Shown here in pieces: positions 46,901 through 56,570 of a stretch of DNA of 64,000 nt. Below the pieces are notes generated by a model that searched no databases, had not been told where the DNA came from, and was given only the letters and a program-made list of their open reading frames with translations. The stretch lies in contig JAEQBH010000994.1 in assembly GCA_016808115.1 (NCBI GenBank), positions 124,001-188,000 on the forward strand, read 5' to 3'. Source of the DNA: Tetrastigma voinierianum. Lineage: Eukaryota; Streptophyta; Magnoliopsida; Vitales; Vitaceae. How positions within the stretch are numbered: the first letter of the stretch is position 1; the number at the start of each line of letters is the position of its first letter. The position numbers were made by a program, and so were the translations under genes.

Positions 46901-48060
46901 TATTGAAGCGAGTGATTGAGTCCAGTGTGGGAATGAGAATGATGTCCATCGGGGACGAATACGATCAGTGCGGTGACGAATTTGAACCGTTCCGTAGATG
47001 GTAGTCTTGATATGAGGGCGGGTAGTGGTTCCCCGGTTGACCCGATTTGAGAAAGGAGATTCTCGGGGGGAGTTTCCGCTGCTCTCGATTTGCCGTGCAT
47101 CGGGTGGCACGAGATGTACGGGGGGATCTTACGTCGCCCGGTGCCTGGGGTGGGATGAAGAACCGTAGGGGGACTTTGTTGACATTATCTCTGCCGGCCT
47201 TTGGTTGAGGCACTAGAAGCGGCGGGCTCGCCGGTCATTAGGTGGTGAGTGGAAATTGGGAGCACGTCGATGGACTTTGTGACCTTGCCACCGGGCCAGC
47301 GGCGAAAGCATGGCCAGCGGTATAGGTGATGATGGACCGGCTCACGAAGTGACGCTTTCGCGTCGGATAAACATGTATGGAGGTGCGTTATACATTCGAG
47401 AGATGATCATTTTATAGATACCGGTATCCATAGTGTCGGATAAGGACGAGTTCCACGGCGCACTTTTGGAAGAGTTTCCAAAAGGCTATGGGCACATGGC
47501 TGACGATGAGTAAAGCGTTCCACCCTGTGAGATGAATTGATGCGAAGGGACTATCACGGTATTAGAGGACGTACTACGAGCATGCGTCCTAGATCATAAG
47601 AGAGCGGTGGAGGGCATTTGCCTTAGTGGAATTCGCCTACAACAACAATTACCAGGCGAGTATCTGGATGGCACGTGAGAGCCTTTGTATGGGAGAGCCA
47701 TAAGTCACCGTTATGTTGGGCCCAGAGAGGTGGGAGAAATATCCTTTGGTGCGTAGATGCGATTAGAGACACCTCCAAGAAGGTGAGCTTGATACGACAA
47801 CGTCTTCTCATGGCTCAGAGCCGGCAGAAGAGTTATGTAGATGTGCGACGTCGACCCTTAGAGTTCGAGGTTGGGATCATGTCTTCTTAAAGGTGATGCT
47901 GAGAGGAGTGGTCGAGGTTGTGACGAAGCTATTAGTGAGACTGTGGGCGTACTGAATCTGAGGCCCAGGCTGGTGTCGCGGGTTGCAGTGATTACCCCGC
48001 CCGAGCCATGTATCGAGGTGTCACGGGGTGTTTCCGTCTCCATGTTCGAAAAATATACTC
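46900..48060 (+). pseudogene. Family A pol: integrase relic
   Basis: DFVTLPPGQRRKHG is near 47274, and VMMDRLTK (first catalytic D region) near 47328. PVSIVSDKDEFHGALLEEF is near 47423-47480 (second D). EFAYNNNYQ-like and EPLYGRAISHR follow near 47630-47710. IRDTSKKVSLIRQRLLMAQS then KSYVDVRRRPLEFEVG lies in the 47675 frame. Integrase catalyses insertion of cDNA. Many frameshifts are present. Confidence 0.8.
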
Positions 48061-48360
48061 GGATCGGCTCATCGTGGTGGATTAAGCAGCGGGTAAGTTG
48101 ACGGATGGGACGAGGACGGTGTGCATTGTTGATAAGCGTGATCGGGTTTCGCGATAAGACCGTGAGGCTAATGGTGTTATGGCGGCACTATGGAGTGGAG
48201 GTCAGCGTGGGGCGAGGACACGATCGCGGACCATATCCCTTCTTGTTTAGGGATGAAGGTACGTGGATTTAGTCGAATTTGTCATGGTATGAGTGCACGT
48301 TTGCATATGCATGTAGTGTTTTGATTAATCGAATTTCGGACGAAATTCCTTCTAAGGAAG
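48040..48360 (+). pseudogene. Family A pol C-terminus, chromodomain-like remnant
   Basis: MFEKYTRIGSS (decayed LRKYTPDPSH) is followed by VCIVDKRDRVS and later text equivalent to the RxKxVRLVKVLW...EEATWE segment. This is the chromodomain-like tail that guides chromovirus integrases. It stops just before the 3' LTR. Confidence 0.55.
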
Positions 48361-48368
48361 GGAGTCTC

Positions 48369-50378
48369 GCTAAGATTGAAAATTCCAATTTAAAATGGCA
48401 AAATCGTAATTTCGGTCTGAGTATAATTTCGTTGAAATTGTAATTTCGGTTAAAAATCCGTAATTTATTCTCTAGATCTCGGATGGCGAAGCAGTGCACC
48501 ATTGGAATGCGTCTCTTGAAATCAAATGCCCACGTAAAATTTTATTAGAATTCCGAGATGGTCGGATTGGCACATTTTTCGAGGCATCAGGTTCGGGTCT
48601 TAGAAAAGACGATTTACGATCTGACGAAAGTCACATATAACATGTACTCATGTGCCATAAGTGGCATGAGTAGAAATGATAAAATGGACCCGGCTGAGAT
48701 AGTCTGCGATGTCAAAGCGGGAAGCGAAGGACATAAGGTCATTATTGAAATTGTATTAAATGAGGATAATGCCAAAACATGCGTGTTTGTCTCCCCACCA
48801 ATTTCAAAAGGCAAACGTGAATTGAAAAGGAAAGATTTTGAGAATGAAAATGGGTTTTTTTTTTTTTTGTGAAGGTCTTCCGCCTGCTCTCTAAAAATAC
48901 GGGCGGTCGGCCGTCCGGCGATCTTCGGGACAAGAAGGAGAAGCCTCTCTGTGGGAGGGGCTTCGGTAGATGCCGGATTTAAGGAGTTTAGACAAACTCC
49001 TTGGTGAGATTCTCCCTACTTGGGTTTTATTCCCTCTTTAAATTGCTTCTGAATGTTTGAGTAGAATGAAGGGCCGTGAGGGCCGTTTGATGGAGTCCCA
49101 GCAGGACCGGAATTGATATGAATTTTGAAACAGGTAGCGTAGTGGCCTTACGGCTGGACTGGGAGTGTCAAATTGTGCTTTTCATAATAAATCATGTATT
49201 GATTGGAATGAGGCCGAAATGGCCGGGGAAATACGGAGTTCACAAAGGTGGAAGCAGAATGATTTCAATGAATTGTCGAGAATAGTAAATGGCGGTTTCA
49301 ACATTCGAGAATAGTGTTCGCAAAAATATATTTTTTGTGTAAAAATGGGTTTAGTCGAGTGATTCCAAGTTGAATTGCTCGTGTTTGATTAGCCATTAGA
49401 GCTAATTTTGATGTTGAAATGATAATTACATGACATGATGGTGTGATTGGATATTATGTGTGGATATGTGCATGTTTACATATTTGCATGTGATTAAACA
49501 TGGAGTGGCATACATACATTCGCGTATGCCTTTGGAACATCTTTAGGACTATAGGAGTGAGTGCATGAGATGAGTCTAGATAAAATGGTTCGAAAGGTTG
49601 TCTAAAAATATTAATTATCGGAGGGTAGTCCAAATTAAAATATCCAATCATCGGAGAGATGGCCCAATTGATATTCATCGGAGGAATTAGTCACAGCAAT
49701 ATCTCATCAATAATGGGAGTAGCTGGTCAAATATATACATGGGAGATTTAATCCTTAACAAACAAATTCTCATAGGAGGCTTAGGCGAGTGTGAGAGAAT
49801 CGATGAGGACTGGGATCGGTTGGTGTGTAGGCAGTTCAAGTAGAGATTCGTGCATTTGTGATATATGTTTATTTTGGAACATTACCTTTGCCTTGCGGTG
49901 ATGGGTTAAGGCGATTCCTTTGAGCATTAAGCTCTGCAATAGGATATTATTTTACAGTGCGGGGGCGTGCGGGGACGGCTCGTCCTAGGGATTGAGGATT
50001 AGAAGAAAGGTGGGTTGTGGCTTTAGTTGATGATATATACATGTATTGAAATGTCTAATTTTAATATATGTATTGTATAAGAGTGAAAATATTGTAACTC
50101 TTGTAACTATTTGGTATATAGTTGGATTCATAGTTAGTATATATTATGAGTATCGTTGTGACCAGTGGCCGTATTACTCATGTGATTGGATATATTGGTC
50201 ATATTGGATATATTACCTTTGTTTGGGACCAATTATGTCACGAGGTTTTGTATTTGGGTAGAGCTCCTAGTACAAAGGAGACTATGCTAGATTTTAAGTG
50301 AAAATATCGGTCACCCGACATTCACGAAGTGTTTCCAGCGGATTAATGATGATCAACGGATTTAGGTTTGGAAATACA
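48369..50378 (+). repeat. 3' LTR of family A element
   Basis: It starts GCTAAGATTGAAAATTCC (decayed TGTAAGACCCGAG...) and ends GGTTTGGAAATACA. It is collinear with 39125-40236 plus 42311-43174. Strong divergence between the two LTRs indicates an old insertion. The 104-residue frame at 48558 falls inside it and is not a gene. Confidence 0.8.
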
Positions 50379-50383
50379 ACGCG

Positions 50384-50888
50384 AGCTTTTGTAGCATGTT
50401 GGTGGGCTATACATTTGGAACAACCCTCCTTATTTGTGGATGATAAGTCACATTTAACTTCAAATGCTTTAGGTGGTGGGTAAGTTTCCCTAAGTTGGTA
50501 TCATAACCATTCGCCACCACAAATATAGCGTCTTAAAACGGTCATTAGATGGACACAGTAGCCTGTCACTCTCTCTTCATTTGCCTTGATATGATCGACC
50601 TCGAAAAAATTATATGTCACATTTGCTTCCAATTTCTAAAATTATGGGTAATCAGTGTAGTGCCCTCTGAGAATCAGGGTTTGCAAATTAACAAGTCCAT
50701 TGATCGATTGTGGAAGTCTCGTTGCCTAGCTTGTTCCGCTTAAGCATGGATACTTCAGGTGGATGAGTTGTCCTACTTTTCTTGGAGAGTGAGGACTGTC
50801 CCTCGCCAAGTCACATCTGGGACTGAAGCAATTTGAAGGTATTGCAAAATACCCCACCTCCATCAATGGTTCTATTGAGAATGTCTTA
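50384..50888 (-). pseudogene. CNL gene NLR-B, N-terminal LRR part
   Basis: On the minus strand, 50800-50640 reads KVGQLIHLKYPCLSGTS, a stop, then TRLPQSINGLVNLQTLILRG. This corresponds to IGQLVHLKYLCLSGSYSIAR in NLR-A (63650-63540). Further decayed LRR text extends toward 50550. It is the upstream half of the gene whose 3' half lies at 38490-39124. The NB-ARC and CC parts are not in the window; a TRIM fragment abuts at 50889. Confidence 0.75.
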
Positions 50889-51075
50889 TGAAAGTCTCAC
50901 AATGTCCCATATCGGTTAGGAATGAGAAGACTTATGAGTATATAAACATGAATAATATTCAATTGGTATGAAAATTTTTGGGGGAAAAACGTAAAAATAA
51001 AACCATTAGGGCTTAGATCTAAAGTGGACAATATCATATAAATGTGGATAGAGATAGGTCCACGGGTTTTCTTTC
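50889..51075 (+). mobile_element. TRIM-like LTR fragment
   Basis: GTCCCATATCGGTTAGGAAT, then TATAAACATGAATAATATTC and ACAATATCATATAAATGTGG are the phrases of a common short plant LTR (TGTCCCACATCGGTT... type). It is likely a solo LTR of the element partly present at 52288-52623. Confidence 0.6.
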
Positions 51076-52287
51076 TCTTTTGGAATTAACAACATTTAAA
51101 AGTATATTCATAATTTTACTTATTGGAAGTGAATAGATATGGATAACTAAATCTTATGAAAGATTGGCTCACTTATATCTTGCAATACATCTTAATTAAT
51201 CTAATTACTTAATTTCTAATTATGATAGGTTTATGAAATAAAATATAGATTTTGATTTTAATTTTGATACTTATTCTAAAGAAATTGATGAAGGGTTATA
51301 TAAAATCAGATTATATATGTTTATTGCCATGATTCTAAATGTTAGGCTTATTTTATCCAAGATACATATGAATGCTAGTTTCTTCTAATCCATCGACTCT
51401 TTACTATATTTAATTTTACATCATTTCCCCTTTTAAAATCCTTTTTAACATCACTCTACTGTATACTAAGCTTAGAAACAAATGAATTAAAATGTTTTTT
51501 TGGGAGAACTAAGCTGTGGGATCTATCACTATTTCAATATATTTGAAAAATTGTGAATAATACTCAAAGTCCGCTAAGGTAGTACCTGTGCATGATGTAC
51601 TCTTTATTAATTCAGTTTTAATTTTTTATTAGATATTTTTGAAATGAGAAGATCTGGGTTTAGGTTTAGGTATCTTGTTCATAATTTTTCAAATAACTTG
51701 AAATAGTGGTCCCATAACTTAGTTCTCATTTTTTCTTTGACATCTATTAATTTCGTATTACAACGTTGTAGTATGTTATCATGAATATTTAAGTGACATT
51801 CCTTCATCCCATGCTAACCCTTAACCACTAGATACGGCCTTATTGTGGTGGTAATTTAAATATGAAATGAAACACAACTAAAAAAGTAACATGAAATCAA
51901 GTGAGCTAGAGTTAAGCTATATATATCCCATACACCACTTTTGAGCCCCTTTACTTTCTTTTCAGAGTTAATGGCATAACTAAAGCTAAAAATGATTCCC
52001 TTTGCAACCAAGAAAAGTAGAAATAAAAAGCAAGAGTGGGTTTAAGCTGAGTGGGGAAAATAATTGTTTCACATGATCATCCCACTTTTATTTAGAAAAA
52101 TACAATTTGATTTACCTTATTTTAATTTTTACGTAAAAGATTAAATATTTGACATCAATATAAATTTATAATTACATTTGATTTTATTTGCTATTTTTAT
52201 AATAAAATAAAATATAAAATTATTACTTTAAGTGTATATATATATATAAGTAACATGTTTTTGTAAGCAATCAAAATTATTAGTTAA
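51076..52287. other. AT-rich DNA between two TRIM pieces
   Basis: I see no coding signal, terminal repeats or similarity to the rest of the window. It includes a short TA run near 52236-52248. Confidence 0.5.
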
Positions 52288-52623
52288 TGGGCAATATCAT
52301 ACTAATGTGGATAGGGAAATGATCTATGAGGTTTGTCAATAAGTGGTATCATAGCCGAGTTCAAACTTAATTGTGTGGGTGGAAGTTGAACAAAATGATG
52401 TGGTGAGTGGTGAACCCTTGGTTGGTGGTGCTTCACGTAAGACGTGTGCTCGAATGCAATGAAAGACAAAGAAATCCTAGTTTGAGGGAGGGTTTGATAG
52501 AACTTTGCTTAAGGGGAGGATTATTGGATGTGCGTCCAAAGTCCCACACCGGTTAAAAATTGGAAGACTTCTGAGTTTGTAACAATGGACAACATTCAAT
52601 TGGTATGAGACCTTTTAGGGGAG
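52288..52623 (+). mobile_element. TRIM-like element: LTR end, PBS, short internal, PPT, LTR start
   Basis: The LTR end (CAATATCATACTAATGTGG) is followed by a primer site TGGTATCATAGCC at 52344-52356 (tRNA-Met type, one change). About 150 bp of non-coding internal DNA follows, then AAGGGGAGGATTATTGGA (PPT) and a new LTR start near 52529 (GTCCCACACCGGTT). The 3' LTR is cut at 52623 by the element starting TGATGAGTG. Confidence 0.65.
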
Positions 52624-52648
52624 TGATGAGTGCCTAAAACACTCATCA
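52624..52648. repeat. Terminal hairpin TGATGAGTG / CACTCATCA
   Basis: Two perfect 9-bp arms are separated by CCTAAAA at the very start of the element. This is unusual for an LTR edge. Confidence 0.8.
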
Positions 52649-52805
52649 TATACCCGTGTTTGATCATGTTTTCGGTTCATTTCATCTAGTAATAAGTGCG
52701 TTTATCATCATATATCTGATACTCGACTTTTCGTGCATTTCAGGTGAAAAAGGCGGCATTTAGAGGCTGTGTGGAGATGTGAAGAAGGAGATTGGAGATC
52801 CTAGC

Positions 52806-52895
52806 CTCAACATCGCGACGTTCCAACATCGTGACATTCTCATGCCGCGACGTTGAGATCATATGACATGTAGCCTACATCAGCCAGCGTCGCAA
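52806..52895. repeat. ATCGCGACGTT-type palindromes, cluster 1
   Basis: TCGCGAC, ATCGTGAC, CCGCGACGTT and GTCGCAACATCGC occur within 90 bp. The words match the array at 4373-5033 although the element is different. Confidence 0.7.
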
Positions 52896-53461
52896 CATCG
52901 CAATGATGTTGATCTAAGAATCTCACACGCCTCCTAATTACCGGTAATTTCTACACTACTAAGCTAATTAGGTTGATTCATCTATGTCTAGTTCTTTACT
53001 CCCTTCTCATATCTCGTAAAGAACCGCTCCCACCATATTGGTCTAGCTAGAAATCAATATGTAAATGAACTAAGCATGAATCAATAGATAGACAATCACG
53101 AAAAACAATAGAAAAGGAAAATTAACAAATAAATATAAGATTCATGTCCAAAATCAGCAAAACCCTAGACTACAAATTTACAGACATGATAGAGTTTGAT
53201 ACATTATAAACTTAGGATAAAACATGAAAAGGGAAAGAATAAACTCTAATGATCAAAATGATGGTGATTCTCGGATTATCTTCCACAAAAATCTCTTGAT
53301 CTTCCTCAATCTAAAGCATTTCAAACCATTCCTGGTCCCAAAGTGTGGACAAGTCCTATCCAGCCTAAATTTGCCTCCTTTGTCTCCTTGGGGTTTGAGC
53401 TTTAAAACCCTCAATTCTAGGCTCAAAATGGGATGAAAATCAACCCAAAACTAACCTCGAA

Positions 53462-53536
53462 TGTCGCGACGTCGTTTGGAAACGTCGTGACTTCGGGATG
53501 CTATGTTTCTGCACTCTCTACAACGTCGCGACGTTA
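53462..53536. repeat. TCGCGA palindromes, cluster 2
   Basis: GTCGCGACGTC at 53463, AACGTCGTGACTT near 53480 and the perfect 14-bp palindrome AACGTCGCGACGTT near 53522 occur here. CCATAACTTTGTCATCCGAA follows (53572), a phrase also found next to the inverted repeat at 35698. Confidence 0.75.
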
Positions 53537-53795
53537 CAGCAACTCTCTTGTTTTTGCACCAACTTCGTAAGGCCATAACTTTGTCATCCGAACTTCGATT
53601 TAGGTGTTTTTGGTACCGTTGGAAAGCTCTTGAAGTGTAGAATCTAGATATGGTCATGAAAAACACTTTAGAAATGATTATAAAGACTGAATGTACAAAA
53701 TGCTCCAACTAGTCACTTTTGGCATCTTTTCTCTTCTTCCTTCAACTACCAAGAGTCATAACTTGATCATTTGAAGTCCAAATGGAGTGAATAAG

Positions 53796-55612
53796 TGTAA
53801 GACCCGAGAAAATTCCAATTTTCGGAAAAAGGGTAAAATCGTAATTTCGGTCAAAACCCGAAATTTTTCTAGATCTCGGATGACGAAACGAATTTCACCA
53901 TTGGAATTGTCTCGTGAAATCTAGCTACCACGTCGAATTTCATCAAATCCTGAGACAATCGGAATTTCACGTTTTTCGAGGCACCAGGTATCGGGTGCCT
54001 TAAAACGACATGTGATGTGACAAAAGTAACCTATAACATGTACTCTTGTGACACATATTGCAAGATTAGAGAAATGATGAAAATGGACGGCCTAGATAGT
54101 GCCAAGTGTCAAAAATCTAGAAGAAGGGACATGATGGGAATTAAATGAAAGTTTAATGAGAATAAAACAAAAGGCAAATAATGGTCATCTTCTCCAAATG
54201 GAAAATCGAGGCGATGGTGGAAAAGGGGAAGAAAATTTGGATTTTTATTTTTAGAGAGAGAGGCTTTTCTCTCACAGATTTCGACCGATCGGATCGTCGG
54301 TTCCATTGATAAAGTAAGAAGTTGCTCTCATTAGTGAGGGCTGCAGCATGGACAGATTTGGTGGAGTTGACAACTCCAAGAGGTAGGGATCTTTCTACTT
54401 GCGTTAATCTTTAGCCCAAGAGCCATGTAAATGGTTAGGAATAATTACGAGGCTTGTTTTGCTTGATAAACTTGATTACCAAATGCTTTGGGCAAGTGGA
54501 GAAAATTCTTTATGTGGTCGTGAGAACGATAACTTAGGGTTTGTTCACGTGAATAGTGACACGAAATTTTGGTGTGAAAATGTGTTTGGTTGAGTGATTC
54601 AAAATGAATTGCTCGTGTTTGTTAATTAATATGGTAGCATCTTGGTGTAGTGAGCGTGAAATTACTTATGTTTTATGTGATTTAATTATGTTAATATATG
54701 CATGTGAATATATTAGCATGAATGTGTTGGGTGCATGTCATTAAGTATGTACCTTTAAGGGCACCCTAGTATATTAAGTGAGTGCATGACATGAAATGAA
54801 ACAAAAATGAAAATGTTTGTGAAAGGAATTTCGACGGAAGATTTTCCGGATAATTGTGTTGGGAGATTGTCCAACAATTCACGTCGGAGAACTGAATTGT
54901 TTCGGGTTATCAGCCAGTTAAGCCTTGGAGGGTTGTCAATATTTTATCGAAGCTTCGGTGAGTGTGTTTTCCAAGAACAAAGCTTTGTTTTCAAAGCGAT
55001 TATTTTACTCGCATATTGAGAAACCCAGGCATGTGTAGAGGGAGTCGGTGAGGACTCGGGACACGGGATCAGTCAATAGACATTCAGTGGGTTCATGTAA
55101 TTGCTTGGAATGTGTTTGTTTTCTTGGTAGCGTAATACGGCTTAGGTGGGAGTAGCGTGTAAGGAAATTTTACCCTGCGAGAACTCTTCGCCACATTCGA
55201 ATCGCGGGTTTCGGTACGGGTGATCGGGAAGGTGGCACTCACTAGAGGCCGCGTGTTAGAAGAAAGCCGACTTGTGGCTTTGATATTGTTGTATAACATG
55301 TATTAGAATTCTATAATTTTAATATATGTTGTATTAAGAGTAATGTAAAAACTCTTGAACCATGATATATATTTGGTTAGGATATTTATTTTGTGAGTAT
55401 TGATGCAGGGGCCCAAGTGGCCATTATTTTACTCGCATTTGGACCCTGTGTGGTCATTGCAAACTTGTTGAGACAGGTTTGTACCTTGGGTAGAGCTCCC
55501 CGTACAAAGGAGACTACGGGTTTCATGAGTGGTGTCGAGGTTGCAGAGCATCCCTGAAATATTCCTTGAGTTCACGGGTTGTCAACGGACCCCCGGGTTT
55601 TAGGGCATCACA
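53796..55612 (+). mobile_element. Solo LTR of family A with perfect TSD
   Basis: It starts TGTAAGACCCGAG and ends GGGCATCACA (TG...CA), 1817 bp. The target duplication ATAAG is identical on both sides (53791-53795 and 55613-55617). This is the best-preserved LTR boundary of the family and defines its termini. The GA/TC hairpin lies at about 54251-54274. Confidence 0.95.
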
Positions 55613-55893
55613 ATAAGGTCTCTTTGGAAAGCATGAGAAGTCTCCTATCCATCCATATCAATATTGTAGCCATTGGGGATCATTGTGCAACTTAAAACAT
55701 CAAAACACAATAGCTGCATGTGTAGTTTGCTGATTTTTGGGCTTTATCTCTTTGTTTTTGCTCCATATTGGCTCATGGTTGACCTAATCACAAATTAAAC
55801 ATTTAGAGCATTATATCACTTATTTATATAATAAAAGTACTAAAAATATAAGCAAAATGTATTGATAAAATGAGTATAAAGTATACTTGTCAC

Positions 55894-56570
55894 ACACCGA
55901 TTCCCGGTCAGTTATCAATCCAGTATCGGTATGGCCCCGTATGAAGCTTTGTATGGAAGAAGATGTATAACTCCTGGTGTTAATAGAGATGAACGAAAGA
56001 TAAGATTATTGGTCCTGAATTAGTAAAAGACATGAAGAAAAGTTCGTATTATTCAAAAGAGGTTAAAGTCGCCCAAAGTGAGAGCTAAAAGTCCTATAAG
56101 CACTAAGAGAAAGGATATAGAGTATGAAGTCAGAGACAAAGTGTTTTTAAAAGTATCTCTGTGGATAAAGATACTCCGTTTTGGAAGAAAAGCGAAACTG
56201 AGTCCAAGATTCATTGGCCTTTATGAGATTTTAGAAAGAGTTGACCAAGAGCGATCGCTTGGCACTTCTCCGAAAGCTAGCCAAATTACATGATGTATTC
56301 CATGTGTCTATGTTTTGTGATATCGCTTCACCCATCGCACATATTACCAATTCAAGATGTACAAGAAGATTTCACTTTTGAAGTAGTTTCAAAGATGATT
56401 CAGGATCGTGAAATAAGACAATTACGAAACAAGTCCTCCGTAAAAGTACTGGGCAACATTCATGGTATGGAAGAAGCGACATGGGGAACTATACTGACAA
56501 TGAGGGCAATGTTGACTTCAGCTCTTCAGCTTTAGGTACTCGGTGACGAAATTTATTTTGCTGGGAGAAT
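55894..56570 (+). pseudogene. Chromovirus pol C-terminus (integrase tail, chromodomain-like), second element
   Basis: SYQSSIGMAPYEALYGRRC (about 55910-55968), KSPISTKRKDIEYEVRDKVF (frame at 56078), KAKLSPRFIGLYEILERVDQ, SHILPIQDVQEDFTF and NKSSVKVLGNIHGMEEATW (frame at 56290) are in the order of a plant chromovirus integrase end. In YEILERVDQERSL a frameshift precedes LAKLHDVFHVS-like text. The element's upstream part was lost where the 52624 element abuts. A polypurine-like CTGGGAGAAT precedes the LTR at 56571. Confidence 0.85.

Larger units (their letters stand above)
39125..50378 (+). mobile_element. Full-length Ty3/gypsy chromovirus-like element, family A, inserted in NLR-B
   Basis: The 5' LTR (39125-43174, including a nested solo LTR), primer site 43179-43190, leader, gag start 44785, broken pol (45250-48250) and 3' LTR (48369-50378) are all in order. 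The flanking 5-mers are ACATG (39120-39124) and ACGCG (50379-50383), which differ only by two CpG-type transitions. LRR coding text lies on both sides on the minus strand, so the insertion split one gene. Confidence 0.85.
52624..55893 (+). mobile_element. Non-autonomous LTR-like element starting with a hairpin, interrupted by solo LTR
   Basis: It starts with TGATGAGTG...CACTCATCA (inverted repeat 52624-52632 / 52640-52648). The likely end is TATACTTGTCA near 55893, where gypsy integrase text resumes. It contains TCGCGA-type palindromes and no coding domain. Net length without the nested LTR is about 1.45 kb, so it could be a solo LTR or a LARD-like copy. Its two flanks belong to different elements, so no TSD is found. 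Confidence 0.45.

Noticed and set aside
48558..48872. 104-residue + strand frame
   Set aside because: Entirely inside the family A 3' LTR and not open in the sister LTRs.
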